64,000 bases of DNA from Pseudorhodoferax aquiterrae (GTDB lineage: Bacteria; Pseudomonadota; Gammaproteobacteria; Burkholderiales; Burkholderiaceae_C), in assembly GCF_014652235.1 (NCBI RefSeq), contig NZ_BMYK01000004.1, forward strand, positions 446,294-510,293, read 5' to 3'. Below, piece by piece: positions 16,117-25,521 of the stretch (its first letter is position 1; each line of letters opens with the position of its first letter). A program made the translations under genes and the position numbers. Under the pieces are notes generated by a model. The model saw only the letters and a program-made list of their open reading frames with translations, searched no databases and was not told the origin of the DNA.

Positions 16117-16536
16117 TCAGTTCACCAGCGTGATGCGGTCGACCTCGAACTCGCGCTTGCGCAGGCCCTTGTCGAACTCGCCGACCAGTTCCACGCGCTG
16201 CTCGGCGCCGATGGTCTGGCCGGGCGGGAAGCGGTCGTCGTCGATCTCCACCGTGATGCGGCCGCTGTCGTCGGCGAAGGTGTACTTGTCGCCGCCATCG
16301 TGCGAGACGATGCGGCCTTGCAGGCGTGCGTGCTGCTCGTCCTTGCCGGTCTCGAGCAACTGCTTGACCGTGACCAGCGGGACCGAACTCGGGCCGCCGT
16401 AGCTGCCGTGCTGGCCGGCCCGGGCCGGCTGCGCGGCCGTGCTGGGGCCGGTGTAGCCGGCGGCCGGCTGGGCCTGGGCGGCGCCCACGGCGAGCAGCAT
16501 GGCGGCGAGGGCGGCGGCGGTGAGGGAATGGCGCAT
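16117..16536 (-). CDS. YgiW/YdeI family periplasmic OB-fold stress protein
   Basis: A 139-residue protein from ATG 16536, with an AAGGAG ribosome site. It has a signal peptide (about 1-22, ending GAAQAQ), a short Gly/Pro/Ser linker and a BOF domain: VPLVTVKQLLETGKDEQHAR, LQGRIVSHDGGDKYTFADDS, ITVEIDDDRFPPGQTIG, ending DRITLVN. Members of this family (YgiW, YdeI, VisP) are periplasmic OB-fold proteins linked to stress and cationic peptide tolerance. It lies between the amidase and the glycosidase, all on the minus strand, with no clear functional link. Confidence 0.88.
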   Translation of the reverse strand: MRHSLTAAALAAMLLAVGAAQAQPAAGYTGPSTAAQPARAGQHGSYGGPSSVPLVTVKQLLETGKDEQHARLQGRIVSHDGGDKYTFADDSGRITVEIDDDRFPPGQTIGAEQRVELVGEFDKGLRKREFEVDRITLVN

Positions 16537-16624
16537 GGTGGTACTCCTTGGTGCTGTGCCGCAGACCCGTTCCGCGGCATGGCTGCATTGGACGCGCCGC
16601 AGATGAAGGCAATCTGATGTGCCG

Positions 16625-17809
16625 CTACCAGCTGGCCGCACCGCCTTCGAGCATGCGCTGCGCGAGCAGAAAGCCCGCCGCGTTCCAGCTCTGGCCCGGC
16701 ATGCCGCGCGGTGCCAGCGTCCTGCCGTGGAACCACTCGGTGAAGCGCCAGCCGTGCGCGGCATTGGCCTGCGCCAGCCGCAGCAGCGCGCCCTGCGCCT
16801 GTTCCGTACGCCCCAGGCGTGCCAGCGCCATCGCCCAGAAGCCGCCCACGAAGGGCCAGATGCCGCCGTTGTGGTACTGGTGCTGGAGGTTCTGCTGGTG
16901 CCGCTCCATGTAGCGGCGCCACAGGTCGTGCTGGCGCGTGAGCGGGTGCAGCACCACGCGCACCGGGTAGGGCTGGTCGGCCTGCGCGGCCGTGATGGTG
17001 TCGGCGATGCGCGCGGCCATGGTCTCGTCGGCCAGGCCGCAGAGCAGGGCCAGCACGTTGCCGAACACGTCGCCCTCGTCGCCGACCACGGCCAGGTTCA
17101 CGAACGAAAGGTACAAGCCGGGATCGCGCCGGCCGCGCCGCGCGTAGTGGCGCAGCAGGCGAGCCCGGTGGTAGGTGGGCAGGTCGCGCTGGAACGGGTT
17201 GAACAGGTGGTTGAAGTGGTGCGCCGTGGCCTGCGCGTCGGCGAGGCCGAAGCGCCGCTTGACCTCGAACCACAGCGCGTTGGTGTAGAGCACATAGCCC
17301 GAGCGCGGCATGATGTCCGCCCAGTCGCTGGCCTCGTTCTGCTGCAGCAGCCGGAAGGTCTGGTGCTCCTGCGCGAGCAGCCAGCCGATGGCACGCTGCA
17401 CGCCGTCCTGCCAGTGCGTGGCGCCCACCGTGCCGTGCCGGCGCACGTGGTCCACCGCGATCAGCCACCACAGCGTGGCGTCGATGCAGCCCAGGTACCA
17501 GAAGTCGGCGTCCAATCCATCGGGGTCCACGTACTTGGGGATCTGGCCGTTGGCCGCCTGCTGCGCGGCCAGGGCATCGAGGCTGGCGACGGCGCCGCGC
17601 TCCAGCGCCGGCACGCCGCTGCCGCACATGGCCATCACGCAGATGGCGGCGTCGCGGCCGAAGATGCGCGTGTAGCGGCGGGCCTCGGCCGCCTGGGTGC
17701 GGCTGGCCGCGAGGATGCCGTGCGGCGTGCAGTTGGCCTCGAGCAGGGCCAGCGAGGCCCGGGTGCATTCGGCCAGCAGCGTGGTGGGGGCGTGGTGCGG
17801 GTCGGTCAT
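16625..17809 (-). CDS. Glycogen-debranching/GH100-like (alpha/alpha)6 glycosidase
   Basis: A 394-residue protein with the alternating-helix pattern of (alpha/alpha)6-barrel glycosidases. RRYTRIFGRDAAICVMAMCG, KYVDPDGLDADFWYLGCIDA, HQYHNGGIWPFVGGFWAMAL and GMPGQSWNAAGFLLAQ resemble amylo-alpha-1,6-glucosidase C-terminal domains and neutral invertase-like GH100 enzymes. The conserved Asp in FGRDA and DAT and the HNGGIWP Trp are typical of the sugar-binding cleft. No signal peptide is present, so it is cytoplasmic. Substrate could be a glycogen fragment, sucrose or an osmolyte glycoside; I cannot tell which. It is divergent from the AlkZ-like gene with a 50 bp spacer. Confidence 0.75.
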   Translation of the reverse strand: MTDPHHAPTTLLAECTRASLALLEANCTPHGILAASRTQAAEARRYTRIFGRDAAICVMAMCGSGVPALERGAVASLDALAAQQAANGQIPKYVDPDGLDADFWYLGCIDATLWWLIAVDHVRRHGTVGATHWQDGVQRAIGWLLAQEHQTFRLLQQNEASDWADIMPRSGYVLYTNALWFEVKRRFGLADAQATAHHFNHLFNPFQRDLPTYHRARLLRHYARRGRRDPGLYLSFVNLAVVGDEGDVFGNVLALLCGLADETMAARIADTITAAQADQPYPVRVVLHPLTRQHDLWRRYMERHQQNLQHQYHNGGIWPFVGGFWAMALARLGRTEQAQGALLRLAQANAAHGWRFTEWFHGRTLAPRGMPGQSWNAAGFLLAQRMLEGGAASW

Positions 17810-17859
17810 GGTCGGGGCATTCTGAAGCAGGGCGCAAAGTCCCGCGGCATGATGCCGGC

Positions 17860-18957
17860 ATGCCGACCGCCCCCACCCTGGAGCAGCTGCGCCGCCACGC
17901 GATCGCGCGCACGCTGTTCACACCCACCACGCTGCCGCGCGCCATCGCCCGCCTGGGCTTCGTGCAGGCCGACCCGATCCGCGCGCCCGCGCGCGCCCAG
18001 GACCTCACGCTGCGCCACCGCGTGCGCGACTACCGCGCCGGTGACCTGGAGCGGCGCTACGCCCGGCTCGGCATCGAAGAGGATTTCTTCGTCAACTACG
18101 GCTTTCTGCCTCGCGCGCATGCCGACCTCATGCACCCGCGCAGCGCGCGCGACACCTGGACGCCCGAGCGCGCATTGCAGGCCGCCGCCGTGCTGGCCTT
18201 CGTGCAGGAGCGCGGCGCCGTGCACCCGCGCGAGGTCGAGGCGCAGTTCGCCCACGGGCGCACGCGCAACTGGTTCGGCGGCCATTCCAACGCGAGCACC
18301 CAGCTGCTCGACGCCATGCACTACCGCGGCCAGCTGCGCGTGCTGCGGCGCGAGGGCGGCACGCGCGTCTACGCCGTGCGTGTGTCCGGCCTGCCGCCCG
18401 ACGACGCCCAGGCCATCGCCGCGCGCATGGACGCCCTCATCGATGTGGTCGTGGCCAAGTACGCACCGCTGCCGGCCGCCAGCCTGGGCCAGCTGCTGAG
18501 CCATCTGCTGCGTGGCGGCACGCCGCAATGGGCGGCCGAGCGCGCCGCCGCACTCGCGCGCGTTAGAGCGCGGTTGGCGCGCGCGCGCGTTGACGGCGTG
18601 GACTGGTACTGGCCGGCCACCGAGAACCCCGCCGCTGCGCGCTGGCGGACCGACGACGGCGTGCGCCTGCTCACGCCGTTCGACCCCGTGGTCTGGGACC
18701 GGCGCCGCTTCGAACTGTTCTGGGGCTGGGCCTACCGCTTCGAGGCCTACACGCCGGCGCCCAAGCGCCAGCTCGGCTACTACGCGCTGCCGCTGCTGTG
18801 GCACGAGCAGATCGTGGGCTGGGGCAACCTGTCGGTCGTGGGGGGCGTGCTGCAGGCGCAGTTCGGCTACGTGGCGGGCAGACCGCCGCGGGCCGCCGCG
18901 TTCCGCCGCGGGCTCGAAGAAGAACTCGCGCGCATGCGCGCATTCCTGGCCCTGTAG
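17860..18957 (+). CDS. AlkZ/YcaQ-like DNA glycosylase (winged-helix HTH_42 family)
   Basis: A 365-residue protein of the HTH_42 family, which includes the AlkZ and YcaQ (AlkX) glycosylases that remove bulky alkylated bases or unhook interstrand crosslinks. The N-terminus IARLGFVQADPIRAPARAQD carries the QxD catalytic motif (Q36, D38) as in YcaQ. Three tandem winged-helix modules follow, with HARDxxxxHxR-like elements such as RRYARLGIEEDFFVNYGFLP and a C-terminal LTPFDPVVWDRRRFELFWGW typical of the family. Length is slightly below E. coli YcaQ (about 410). It is a single gene between divergent and convergent neighbours. Confidence 0.85.
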   Translation: MPTAPTLEQLRRHAIARTLFTPTTLPRAIARLGFVQADPIRAPARAQDLTLRHRVRDYRAGDLERRYARLGIEEDFFVNYGFLPRAHADLMHPRSARDTWTPERALQAAAVLAFVQERGAVHPREVEAQFAHGRTRNWFGGHSNASTQLLDAMHYRGQLRVLRREGGTRVYAVRVSGLPPDDAQAIAARMDALIDVVVAKYAPLPAASLGQLLSHLLRGGTPQWAAERAAALARVRARLARARVDGVDWYWPATENPAAARWRTDDGVRLLTPFDPVVWDRRRFELFWGWAYRFEAYTPAPKRQLGYYALPLLWHEQIVGWGNLSVVGGVLQAQFGYVAGRPPRAAAFRRGLEEELARMRAFLAL

Positions 18958-18958
18958 G

Positions 18959-20221
18959 TCAGAGCAGCAGGAAGGCCGCGGCAGCGACCGCGGTCGGCCC
19001 GAGTGCGCCCAGCACCAGGGCGCCGATGCTGATGGTCTCGTCGGCGAAGCCGCGCTTGAGCAGGGCCACGCCGGCCGGGTTGGGCGCGTTCGCGATCACG
19101 GTCAGCCCCCCGCCGGCCACGGCACCGGCCACCAGCATGTACTTCGCCGGGTCGGACATGCCCTCGATCAGCGAGCCCAGGTAGGTCAACGCCGCGTTGT
19201 CGGTGACGGCCGTGAGCCCCAGCGCGCCGAAGAACAGCGCCAGCGGCTCCAGCCCCGAGACGATGGGCTGCAGCCACCACTGCTGCATGCCGCCCAGCAC
19301 CACCAGCCCGGCCAGGAAGAAGCCGACCAGCAGTGCCTCCTTGAGAATCAGCGGGCTCTGGTGCTGGGCATAGGCCTGCGTGAAGCCCAGGAACAGCAGG
19401 AACAGGCCGAGGAAGATCACGGGGTGGTGGGCGAACAGCACCACGCCCGCGAGCAGGGCCACGTGCACGAGCACCACGGCGGCCGGCAGCGGCTTGGCGG
19501 CCGGCGCGGGCGCCGTGCCGGGACTCTGCGCGCGCAGGAAGCGACGCAGCACGAAGGTGGCCACCGTGGCATTGACGAGCACCGCCAGCGCGGCCTTCCA
19601 GCCGAAGTTCTGCAGCATGAACAGGCTGTCCCATTGCCAGGCGCTGGCCACCATGAGCACCGGCGGCGCGGCATAGGCCGTGAGCGTGCCGCCGATGGAC
19701 ACGTTCACGAACAACACGCCCAGTGCCAGGTACTTCGCGCCCTCGGGCACCTCACGGCGGAAGATCTGCGGCGCGAGCATGAGCGCCGCGATGGTCATGG
19801 CCGCGGGCTCGGTCACGAGCGAGCCGAACAGCGGCACGGCCGCCAGGCCCAGCCAGGCGGTCGCCATGGGCGTGGGCACGGGCGCCAGCCGCGCCGCCTG
19901 GTCGACCAGCGCCGCCACGGTGCGCACGATGGGGCGCGAGGCCGCCATGACCATCACGACGAAGACGAAAAGCGGCTCCGTGTAGTTGCGCGATTCGGCA
20001 TAGGCCAGCGCCTGGGGACCGCCCGCGGCCAGCGCGAGAACGGCGATGAGCACCATGGCCCAGAAGCCGAACACCACCTCTACCTCTCCGAGCAGGTGGA
20101 ACAGGCCGGCATGGCGCGGGAAACGGTGGGAGAGCCGCTCGAGCTGCTTGGCGGCGAAGGTGTGGGCCAGCGCGATGGCGAACAGCGCGGCGGCGATCCA
20201 CTGGATCGTGGGGTCGGACAT
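18959..20221 (-). CDS. Putative Na+/H+ antiporter (Na_H_antiport_2 family)
   Basis: With the ATG at 20221 this is a 420-residue inner-membrane protein with about 11-12 hydrophobic segments. Family-like stretches are FHLLGEVEVVFGFWAMVLI, NYTEPLFVFVVMVMAASRPI, SLVTEPAAMTIAALMLAP, FVNVSIGGTLTAYAAPPVLM and SAALTYL-type helices with polar residues (ALTAVTDNAALTYLGSL). The SLVTEPAA and VTDNAAL motifs resemble those of arsenite/Na+ antiporter superfamily members. It probably exchanges Na+ for H+; the real substrate is unproven. A longer frame upstream lacks family similarity, so the MSDPTIQW start is preferred. It ends 1 bp past the convergent AlkZ-like stop. Confidence 0.75.
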   Translation of the reverse strand: MSDPTIQWIAAALFAIALAHTFAAKQLERLSHRFPRHAGLFHLLGEVEVVFGFWAMVLIAVLALAAGGPQALAYAESRNYTEPLFVFVVMVMAASRPIVRTVAALVDQAARLAPVPTPMATAWLGLAAVPLFGSLVTEPAAMTIAALMLAPQIFRREVPEGAKYLALGVLFVNVSIGGTLTAYAAPPVLMVASAWQWDSLFMLQNFGWKAALAVLVNATVATFVLRRFLRAQSPGTAPAPAAKPLPAAVVLVHVALLAGVVLFAHHPVIFLGLFLLFLGFTQAYAQHQSPLILKEALLVGFFLAGLVVLGGMQQWWLQPIVSGLEPLALFFGALGLTAVTDNAALTYLGSLIEGMSDPAKYMLVAGAVAGGGLTVIANAPNPAGVALLKRGFADETISIGALVLGALGPTAVAAAAFLLL

Positions 20222-20384
20222 GGGACGGGCAGGGCTAGACCGCGCGGCGGCCCGACCTGCGCGAAGACCTGGCATGCCCCTGCGGCACCCACCCGGGCGC
20301 GGATTCTACGGACGCGGGCCAAGCCCTTGCGCCGGACCAGGGCACCGCGCCGCGCCGGTGCCCGAGCGATCTTTCCAAGACCGC

Positions 20385-20403
20385 AAGTTTCACTTTCGAA
20401 CTT
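20385..20403. promoter_or_regulatory. Inverted repeat upstream of aldehyde dehydrogenase operon
   Basis: AAGTT-N9-AACTT lies about 80 bp before the aldehyde dehydrogenase ATG, in the AT-richest part of a 262 bp spacer that otherwise shows no feature. Overlapping it is a T-N11-A arrangement (TTTCACTTTCGAA) of the sort LysR-type regulators bind. The operon ends in a LysR gene (24561), a likely ligand for this site. Binding is inferred. Confidence 0.4.
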
Positions 20404-20483
20404 CTCGGTTTTCCGCGCGCGGCGTGCGCCAGATACTTGCCCGCAACCCCGGATGGCACCGGACAAGACGGAAGGCGAACACC

Positions 20484-21962
20484 ATGCAAACGTACCAACT
20501 CTTCATCGACAACCAGTGGGTGGAGCCCGACTCCGGCAGCTACTTCGACGCACTGGACCCCTTCTCCGGCGCGCCCTGGGCGCGCGTGCCGCAGGGCAAT
20601 GCGCGCGACGTCGACCGTGCCTGCCGCGCGGCCGAGGCCGCGTTCCACGGCCCCTGGAGCCGCCTGTCGGCCACCGAGCGCGGCATGCTGCTGGTGCGGC
20701 TCGCGCAGCTGATCGAGCAGAACGCGGAACAGCTGGCGGCGGCCGAGAGCCGGGACAACGGCAAGCTGCTGGGCGAGGTGCTGGGCCAGGTCCGCTACAC
20801 CGCCAAGTACTTCCGTTACTACGGCGGCCTGGCCGACAAGATCCAGGGTGCGGTGGTGCCGATCGACAAGCCCAAGGTCTTCAACTACACGCGCTACGAA
20901 CCCGTGGGCGTGGTCGCCACCATCACGCCCTGGAACTCCTCGCTGCTGCTCACGGCATGGAAGGTGGCGCCCGCGCTGTGCGCGGGCAACACCATCGTCG
21001 CCAAGCCCTCCGAGCACACCTCGGTGTCCATGTTCCTGCTGGCCCGCCTGTTCGAGCAGGCCGGGTTCCCGGCGGGCGTGTTCAACGTCGTGACCGGGCT
21101 GGGCAAGGACGTGGGCGAGCCCCTGGTCGCGCATCCCGCGGTGGGCGTGGTGGCGTTCACCGGCGGCGACGAAGGCGGGCGGCGGGTGGCCGTGCAGGCC
21201 GCGCAGCACCTCAAGCGCTGCACGCTGGAGTTGGGGGGCAAATCGCCCAACATCGTGTTCGACGATGCCGACCTGACCAATGCGGCCAACGGCGTGGTCA
21301 CCGGCATCTTCTCGGCCGGCGGGCAGACCTGCATGGCCGGCTCGCGCCTGCTGCTGCAGGAGAGCATCCACGACCGCTTCGTCGCGCGTCTGCTGGAGAT
21401 CTGCAAGGACGCCCGCCTGGGCAATCCCGCCGAGCCGGGCGTGCAGATGGGACCGGTGGCCACGCGTCCGCAGTTCGACAAGGTCATGGACTACATCGCG
21501 ATCGCCAAGGCCGAAGGCGCCCAGTGCGTGCAGGGCGGGCGTTCCCGTTCGGGCCCGGGCTATGGGGCGGGGCAGTTCGTCGAGCCGACCATCTTCACGG
21601 GCGTGCACAACGGCATGCGCATCGCACAGGAGGAGGTGTTCGGGCCGGTGCTGTCCGTGATCCCCTTCAAGGACGAAGCGGACGCCGTGCGGATCGGCAA
21701 CGACATCCGCTTCGGCCTTGCGGCGGGCGTCTGGACGCAGAGCCTGCACCGGGCGATGGTCATGTCCGAGCGACTGCGCGCCGGCACGGTGTGGGTCAAC
21801 AACTACCGCTCCACGAGCTTCACGACGCCGTTCGGCGGATTCAAGAACAGCGGCCTGGGCCGCGAGGGCGGCGTGGAGGCGGTCAAGGAGTTCCTGGAGG
21901 TCAAGAGCGTCTGGATCTCCAGCGACCTGCAGATGCCCGATCCCTTCATCCGCAAGTACTGA
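20484..21962 (+). CDS. NAD(P)+-dependent aldehyde dehydrogenase
   Basis: A 492-residue cytoplasmic enzyme of the ALDH superfamily at standard length. Motifs include TPWNSSLLLTAWKVAPALCA for the cofactor site, TLELGGKSPNIVFDDADL with the general-base Glu, GQTCMAGSRLL with catalytic C283, and EEVFGPVLSVIPF near the C-terminus. It oxidises an aldehyde to a carboxylic acid; the substrate is unknown. It opens a plus-strand cluster with a flavoprotein (40 bp downstream), a Bug binding protein and a LysR regulator, suggesting catabolism of an imported carboxylated compound. The start ATG lies after a GAAGGCGAAC sequence. Confidence 0.9.
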   Translation: MQTYQLFIDNQWVEPDSGSYFDALDPFSGAPWARVPQGNARDVDRACRAAEAAFHGPWSRLSATERGMLLVRLAQLIEQNAEQLAAAESRDNGKLLGEVLGQVRYTAKYFRYYGGLADKIQGAVVPIDKPKVFNYTRYEPVGVVATITPWNSSLLLTAWKVAPALCAGNTIVAKPSEHTSVSMFLLARLFEQAGFPAGVFNVVTGLGKDVGEPLVAHPAVGVVAFTGGDEGGRRVAVQAAQHLKRCTLELGGKSPNIVFDDADLTNAANGVVTGIFSAGGQTCMAGSRLLLQESIHDRFVARLLEICKDARLGNPAEPGVQMGPVATRPQFDKVMDYIAIAKAEGAQCVQGGRSRSGPGYGAGQFVEPTIFTGVHNGMRIAQEEVFGPVLSVIPFKDEADAVRIGNDIRFGLAAGVWTQSLHRAMVMSERLRAGTVWVNNYRSTSFTTPFGGFKNSGLGREGGVEAVKEFLEVKSVWISSDLQMPDPFIRKY

Positions 21963-22002
21963 CACGGCCGAACGGCGCCACCAAGAGGGAGCGGGAGACA
22001 CC

Positions 22003-23475
22003 ATGGACCAGATTCCAAAGGACGGCACGGCGTACGACGTGCTCGTCATCGGCAGCGGCATCGCCGGCCTGTCCGCGGCATGCGCGGCGGCGGACCGCGG
22101 TGCGCAGGTGGCGGTGCTGGAGCGTTCGCCACCCGGGGAGTTCGGCGGCAACACGCGCTGGACCGAGTCCTATCTGCGCATGAAGAACGAGCACGAGGTC
22201 AGCGACGACTTCGAGGAACTGCTGGTCGCCAACGCGGGCCACCATATCGATCCGAACGTGGTCGCCGAGGCATCCGGTCCATATGCACAGTGGCCCGGCT
22301 ACGTGAAGGCCCACGGCATGCCGGATCCGGAGCTGGTCGCCACGCTCTCGGGCGGCGCGGGCCCCACGGTGCAGTGGCTCAAGGGCTACGGCATCCGCTT
22401 CGCGGCCCTGCCCACCTACTTCGTCACGGCGGCCGCGCCGCGCCTGATGCCGGTCGGCGGTGGCCTGGCGATGATCGAGGCGTTGCAGGCGCATGCGCGC
22501 GCGCAGGGCGTGGTGCTGCATTTCCACACCACCGCGCTGTCGCTGTCGCGGCGTGATGCCGAAGGATGGCTGCGCGTGGGTGTTGCTGCGGGGGTGGAGG
22601 CGGGCACCGCCATCACGCTGCGCGCGCGTGCGGTCGTGATCGCGTCGGGCGGATTCGAGGGCAACCCGGAGATGATGACGCGCTACATCGGTCCGACGGC
22701 GCGCTACCTCCGTCCGGTGGCGCGGGGCGGCTACTACAACAGGGGCGAAGGCATCCGCCTGGCCTTGGAACTCGGCGCGGCGCCGGCCGGCGACTTCAGC
22801 TCCTTCCATGCCGAGCCGCTGGATCCGCGCTCGCCCGCGCCCGAGGCGCTGGTCATGAACTTTCCCTACGGCATCCTCGTGAACCGGCAGGGCCGCCGCT
22901 TCACCGACGAGGCGCCCGGCCCGGTGGACGTGCACTACGACCACATCGCCCGCGCGATCAAGGACGAACCCGACGGCATCGCCTGGGTGGTGTTCGACCA
23001 GCGCATCCACGACGTGCCGAACTGGAAGCGCAGCATCCGCACGGACCAGCCGCCGATCCAGGCCGACAGCATCGCGGCCCTGGCCCAGGCCTGCGGCATC
23101 TCCGCCGCCGGCCTGGAGCGCACCGTGCAGGCCTACAACGCGGCATGCGGAAACGGCGAATTCAGCCCGCTGCGGCCCGACGGTCTGGCCACCCGGGGCC
23201 TGGAGCCCCCCAAGTCCCACTGGGCGCGCCCGATCAAGGATGGGCCCTACATGGCCTATCCGATCATGGCCGGCATCTGCTTCACCTACGGCGGCATCAA
23301 GACCGACAGCCAGGCCCGGGTCGTCGATGCCGACGGGCGCCCCGTTCCCGGCCTGTACGCGGCCGGCGAAGCCACCGGCCTGTACCACCAGGTCTACACG
23401 GGCGCGACCTCGGTGCTGCGCGGCGCGGTCTTCGGAAAGATCGCCGGGGAGCTGGCCGCGGCGTCGTCCGGTTGA
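22003..23475 (+). CDS. FAD-dependent dehydrogenase, fumarate reductase/tricarballylate dehydrogenase-like
   Basis: A 490-residue flavoprotein with N-terminal VLVIGSGIAGLSAACAAADR (dinucleotide-binding GxGxxG), GGNTRWTESYLRM, a capping domain, and C-terminal VPGLYAAGEATGLYHQVYTG with GATSVLRGAVFGKIAG, the FAD_binding_2 pattern. RGGYYNRGEGIRLALELGAA is typical of the fumarate reductase/succinate dehydrogenase flavoprotein group. TcuA-type tricarballylate dehydrogenases and 3-oxosteroid dehydrogenases belong here. It lies 40 bp after the aldehyde dehydrogenase and 37 bp before a Bug protein, consistent with catabolism of an imported carboxylate. Electron acceptor and substrate cannot be named. 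Confidence 0.85.
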   Translation: MDQIPKDGTAYDVLVIGSGIAGLSAACAAADRGAQVAVLERSPPGEFGGNTRWTESYLRMKNEHEVSDDFEELLVANAGHHIDPNVVAEASGPYAQWPGYVKAHGMPDPELVATLSGGAGPTVQWLKGYGIRFAALPTYFVTAAAPRLMPVGGGLAMIEALQAHARAQGVVLHFHTTALSLSRRDAEGWLRVGVAAGVEAGTAITLRARAVVIASGGFEGNPEMMTRYIGPTARYLRPVARGGYYNRGEGIRLALELGAAPAGDFSSFHAEPLDPRSPAPEALVMNFPYGILVNRQGRRFTDEAPGPVDVHYDHIARAIKDEPDGIAWVVFDQRIHDVPNWKRSIRTDQPPIQADSIAALAQACGISAAGLERTVQAYNAACGNGEFSPLRPDGLATRGLEPPKSHWARPIKDGPYMAYPIMAGICFTYGGIKTDSQARVVDADGRPVPGLYAAGEATGLYHQVYTGATSVLRGAVFGKIAGELAAASSG

Positions 23476-23512
23476 GCTGCCTGGAACACGTCGAAATGCA
23501 CAAGGAGACACC

Positions 23513-24511
23513 ATGAACATTCCTGACCACGGCGCCACGCGCCGCGCTGCGCTCAAGGCCATGGCCTGGGGCGCAGCCGCCGGCCTGTCCGGTGCCGCCG
23601 GGGCGCAGACCGCCGCGAAGTGGGTGCCCGCCGGTCCCGTCAAGATGACCGTGCCCTATGCCGCGGGCGGCGGCACGGACGTGCTGGCACGGCTGGTCTC
23701 CAGCCAGGTCGGCAACGCGCTGGGGCAGCCCATCGTGATCGAGAACCGTCCGGGCGTGAACGGCATCCTGGGGACCAACCTGGTCTACGGCGCCCATCCG
23801 GACGGACAGACCCTGCTGTTCGCGGCCGCGGACTTCATCTCGATCGCGCCGCATGTCTACAGGAACGCGGTCAAGTTCGACCCGGCCCGGTTTGCGCCGG
23901 TGGCGCTGATTGCGAAGATGGGTTTCGTGCTGGCTTCGCGCGCCGACAACAGCGCGAAGGATCTGCAGGAGGTCATCGCGCGGGCCAGGGCCAAGGAGGT
24001 CACGTACGCCCATTGGGGGCCGGGCAGCACCTCGCAGATGGCCATGGAACTGCTGCGCTCGAAGGCGCCCGGATTTCGGGCCTTGCCGGTGCCGTACGGC
24101 GGTGCCGCGCCCGTGCTCAACGCGGTCATGGCCGGCGACGTGGAGTACGGCTTCGTGCCCACGCCGCTGGCCATGGCGAGCCAGAGCAAGCTCAAGCTGT
24201 ACGCCATCGCCTCGCCGCAGCGCTTCGCGGGCATCAAGGACGTGCCCACGCTCGCCGAGAAGGGCTACGCCGTGGATGCGGACACCTGGTTCGGCGTGCT
24301 GGCACCGCCGAAGACACCGGCCGCCGTGGTCGAGGCCCTGCGCGCGCAACTGGTCGCGGCGGCTGCCGATCCGCGCGTGGGCGCGCGCATGGCCGAGATG
24401 GGCTACACGGCCACCAACATCACGCCCGAGAACTTCGGCGCCTTCATCCAGGCGGAGTACGCGCGCTGGGGCAGCGTCGTCCGCGCCGCGAACATCCAGT
24501 CCGTCGATTGA
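23513..24511 (+). CDS. Bug family (TctC-type) periplasmic binding protein, Tat signal
   Basis: A 332-residue Bug/TctC receptor. The N-terminus TRRAALKAMAWGAAAGLSG is a twin-arginine type signal. The mature domain has VPYAAGGGTDVLARLVSSQV, IENRPGVNGILGTNLVYG, PVPYGGAAPVLNAVMAGDVE and AEKGYAVDADTWFGVLAPPK, the standard Bug landmarks. These periplasmic proteins bind carboxylated ligands between two lobes. No TctA/TctB membrane genes are in the window, so it acts with a distant transporter or as a sensor. It is the third gene of the aldehyde dehydrogenase cluster; an AAGGAG site precedes its ATG. Confidence 0.9.
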   Translation: MNIPDHGATRRAALKAMAWGAAAGLSGAAGAQTAAKWVPAGPVKMTVPYAAGGGTDVLARLVSSQVGNALGQPIVIENRPGVNGILGTNLVYGAHPDGQTLLFAAADFISIAPHVYRNAVKFDPARFAPVALIAKMGFVLASRADNSAKDLQEVIARARAKEVTYAHWGPGSTSQMAMELLRSKAPGFRALPVPYGGAAPVLNAVMAGDVEYGFVPTPLAMASQSKLKLYAIASPQRFAGIKDVPTLAEKGYAVDADTWFGVLAPPKTPAAVVEALRAQLVAAAADPRVGARMAEMGYTATNITPENFGAFIQAEYARWGSVVRAANIQSVD

Positions 24512-24560
24512 CCCGCGGCGGCCCGCTGCGGGGCCGCGCGCGGCGCGACAATCCGCGCGC

Positions 24561-25487
24561 ATGAAGCGCAAGATCCCCAGCACGATCGCCCTGTCCGTCC
24601 TCGAGGCCGCGGCCCGGCACGGCAGCTTTGCACGTGCCGCGGCCGAGCTCTACATGACCGAGAGCGCCGTGAGCCGCCAGATCGCCACGCTGGAAAGCTA
24701 CGTGGGCGTGCGCCTGTTCAGCCGCGAGAAGAAGCAGGTCGAGCTGACCGAACTCGGCGCCCGCTACGCTGCCGCCATCCGGCCCGGCCTGGACGAGATG
24801 GAGGCCCAGACCCTGGCCCTCATGCACAGCAAGGACGGCGGCGGCGTGCTGGAACTGGCGGTCATCCCGACCTTCGCCGCGCGCTGGCTGCTGCCGCGCC
24901 TGCACGCGTTCCGGGCCGCGCATCCACGCATCTCCGTCAACATCGGGGAACGTGCCGACCCGTTCCTGTTCCGTGGCACGCCCTTCGACGCGGCGCTGCA
25001 CTTCGACGACGGTTCCTGGGAAGGCGTGCACAAGGTCCACCTGTTCGACGAAGAGGTCGTGCCGGTCGTGAGCCCGCGCCACCACGATGTGCAGGCGCTG
25101 CGCGATCCAGCGCGCCTCGCGCAGGTGCCGCTGCTGGTCAAGCGTTCGCGCCCGGAAGCGTGGCAGCGCTGGTTTGCGCTGGCGGGCTGCACGCCGGGCA
25201 GCGTGGCGCCGGCCATGCGCTTCGAGCTCTATTCCACCGTGATCGACGCCGCCAAGGCCGGGCTCGGTGCGGGCCTGGTGCCGCGCTTCTACATCCAGGA
25301 CGACGTGCGCCGCGGCGAACTCGCCATCCCGCTGGACCTGCCCATCCGCCACGAGAAACGCTATTGCCTGTTCTACCCCAGCCACCGCCCGGTGTCGTCC
25401 GTGGTGGCGGCGTTCGAGTCCTGGGTCGTCGCGCAGGCCGCGGCATTCAGCGCGGAGCTGGCGGAGGACCGCGGCGCCGCACCGTAG
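24561..25487 (+). CDS. LysR family transcriptional regulator
   Basis: A 308-residue LysR-type regulator of standard length. The N-terminal winged helix (about 5-65) reads LSVLEAAARHGSFARAAAEL, YMTESAVSRQIATLESYVG, VRLFSREKKQVELTELG. The co-inducer domain follows from about residue 90. It is closest to the GcvA-like subgroup. It lies 49 bp downstream of the Bug gene on the same strand, at the end of the cluster rather than divergent from it, which is less usual. It probably regulates the aldehyde dehydrogenase operon through the dyad near 20385. The ligand is unknown. Confidence 0.88.
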   Translation: MKRKIPSTIALSVLEAAARHGSFARAAAELYMTESAVSRQIATLESYVGVRLFSREKKQVELTELGARYAAAIRPGLDEMEAQTLALMHSKDGGGVLELAVIPTFAARWLLPRLHAFRAAHPRISVNIGERADPFLFRGTPFDAALHFDDGSWEGVHKVHLFDEEVVPVVSPRHHDVQALRDPARLAQVPLLVKRSRPEAWQRWFALAGCTPGSVAPAMRFELYSTVIDAAKAGLGAGLVPRFYIQDDVRRGELAIPLDLPIRHEKRYCLFYPSHRPVSSVVAAFESWVVAQAAAFSAELAEDRGAAP

Positions 25488-25521
25488 CGGGATGACGGGG
25501 CGCCGTGGCTCCGCGGCGTCC

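Noticed and set aside
18512..22183. 1223-codon open frame on the plus strand over several genes
   Set aside because: It runs across an AlkZ-like gene, an antiporter gene on the other strand and an aldehyde dehydrogenase gene. The translation is rich in Arg, His and Gly without domain pattern: a GC-rich shadow frame.
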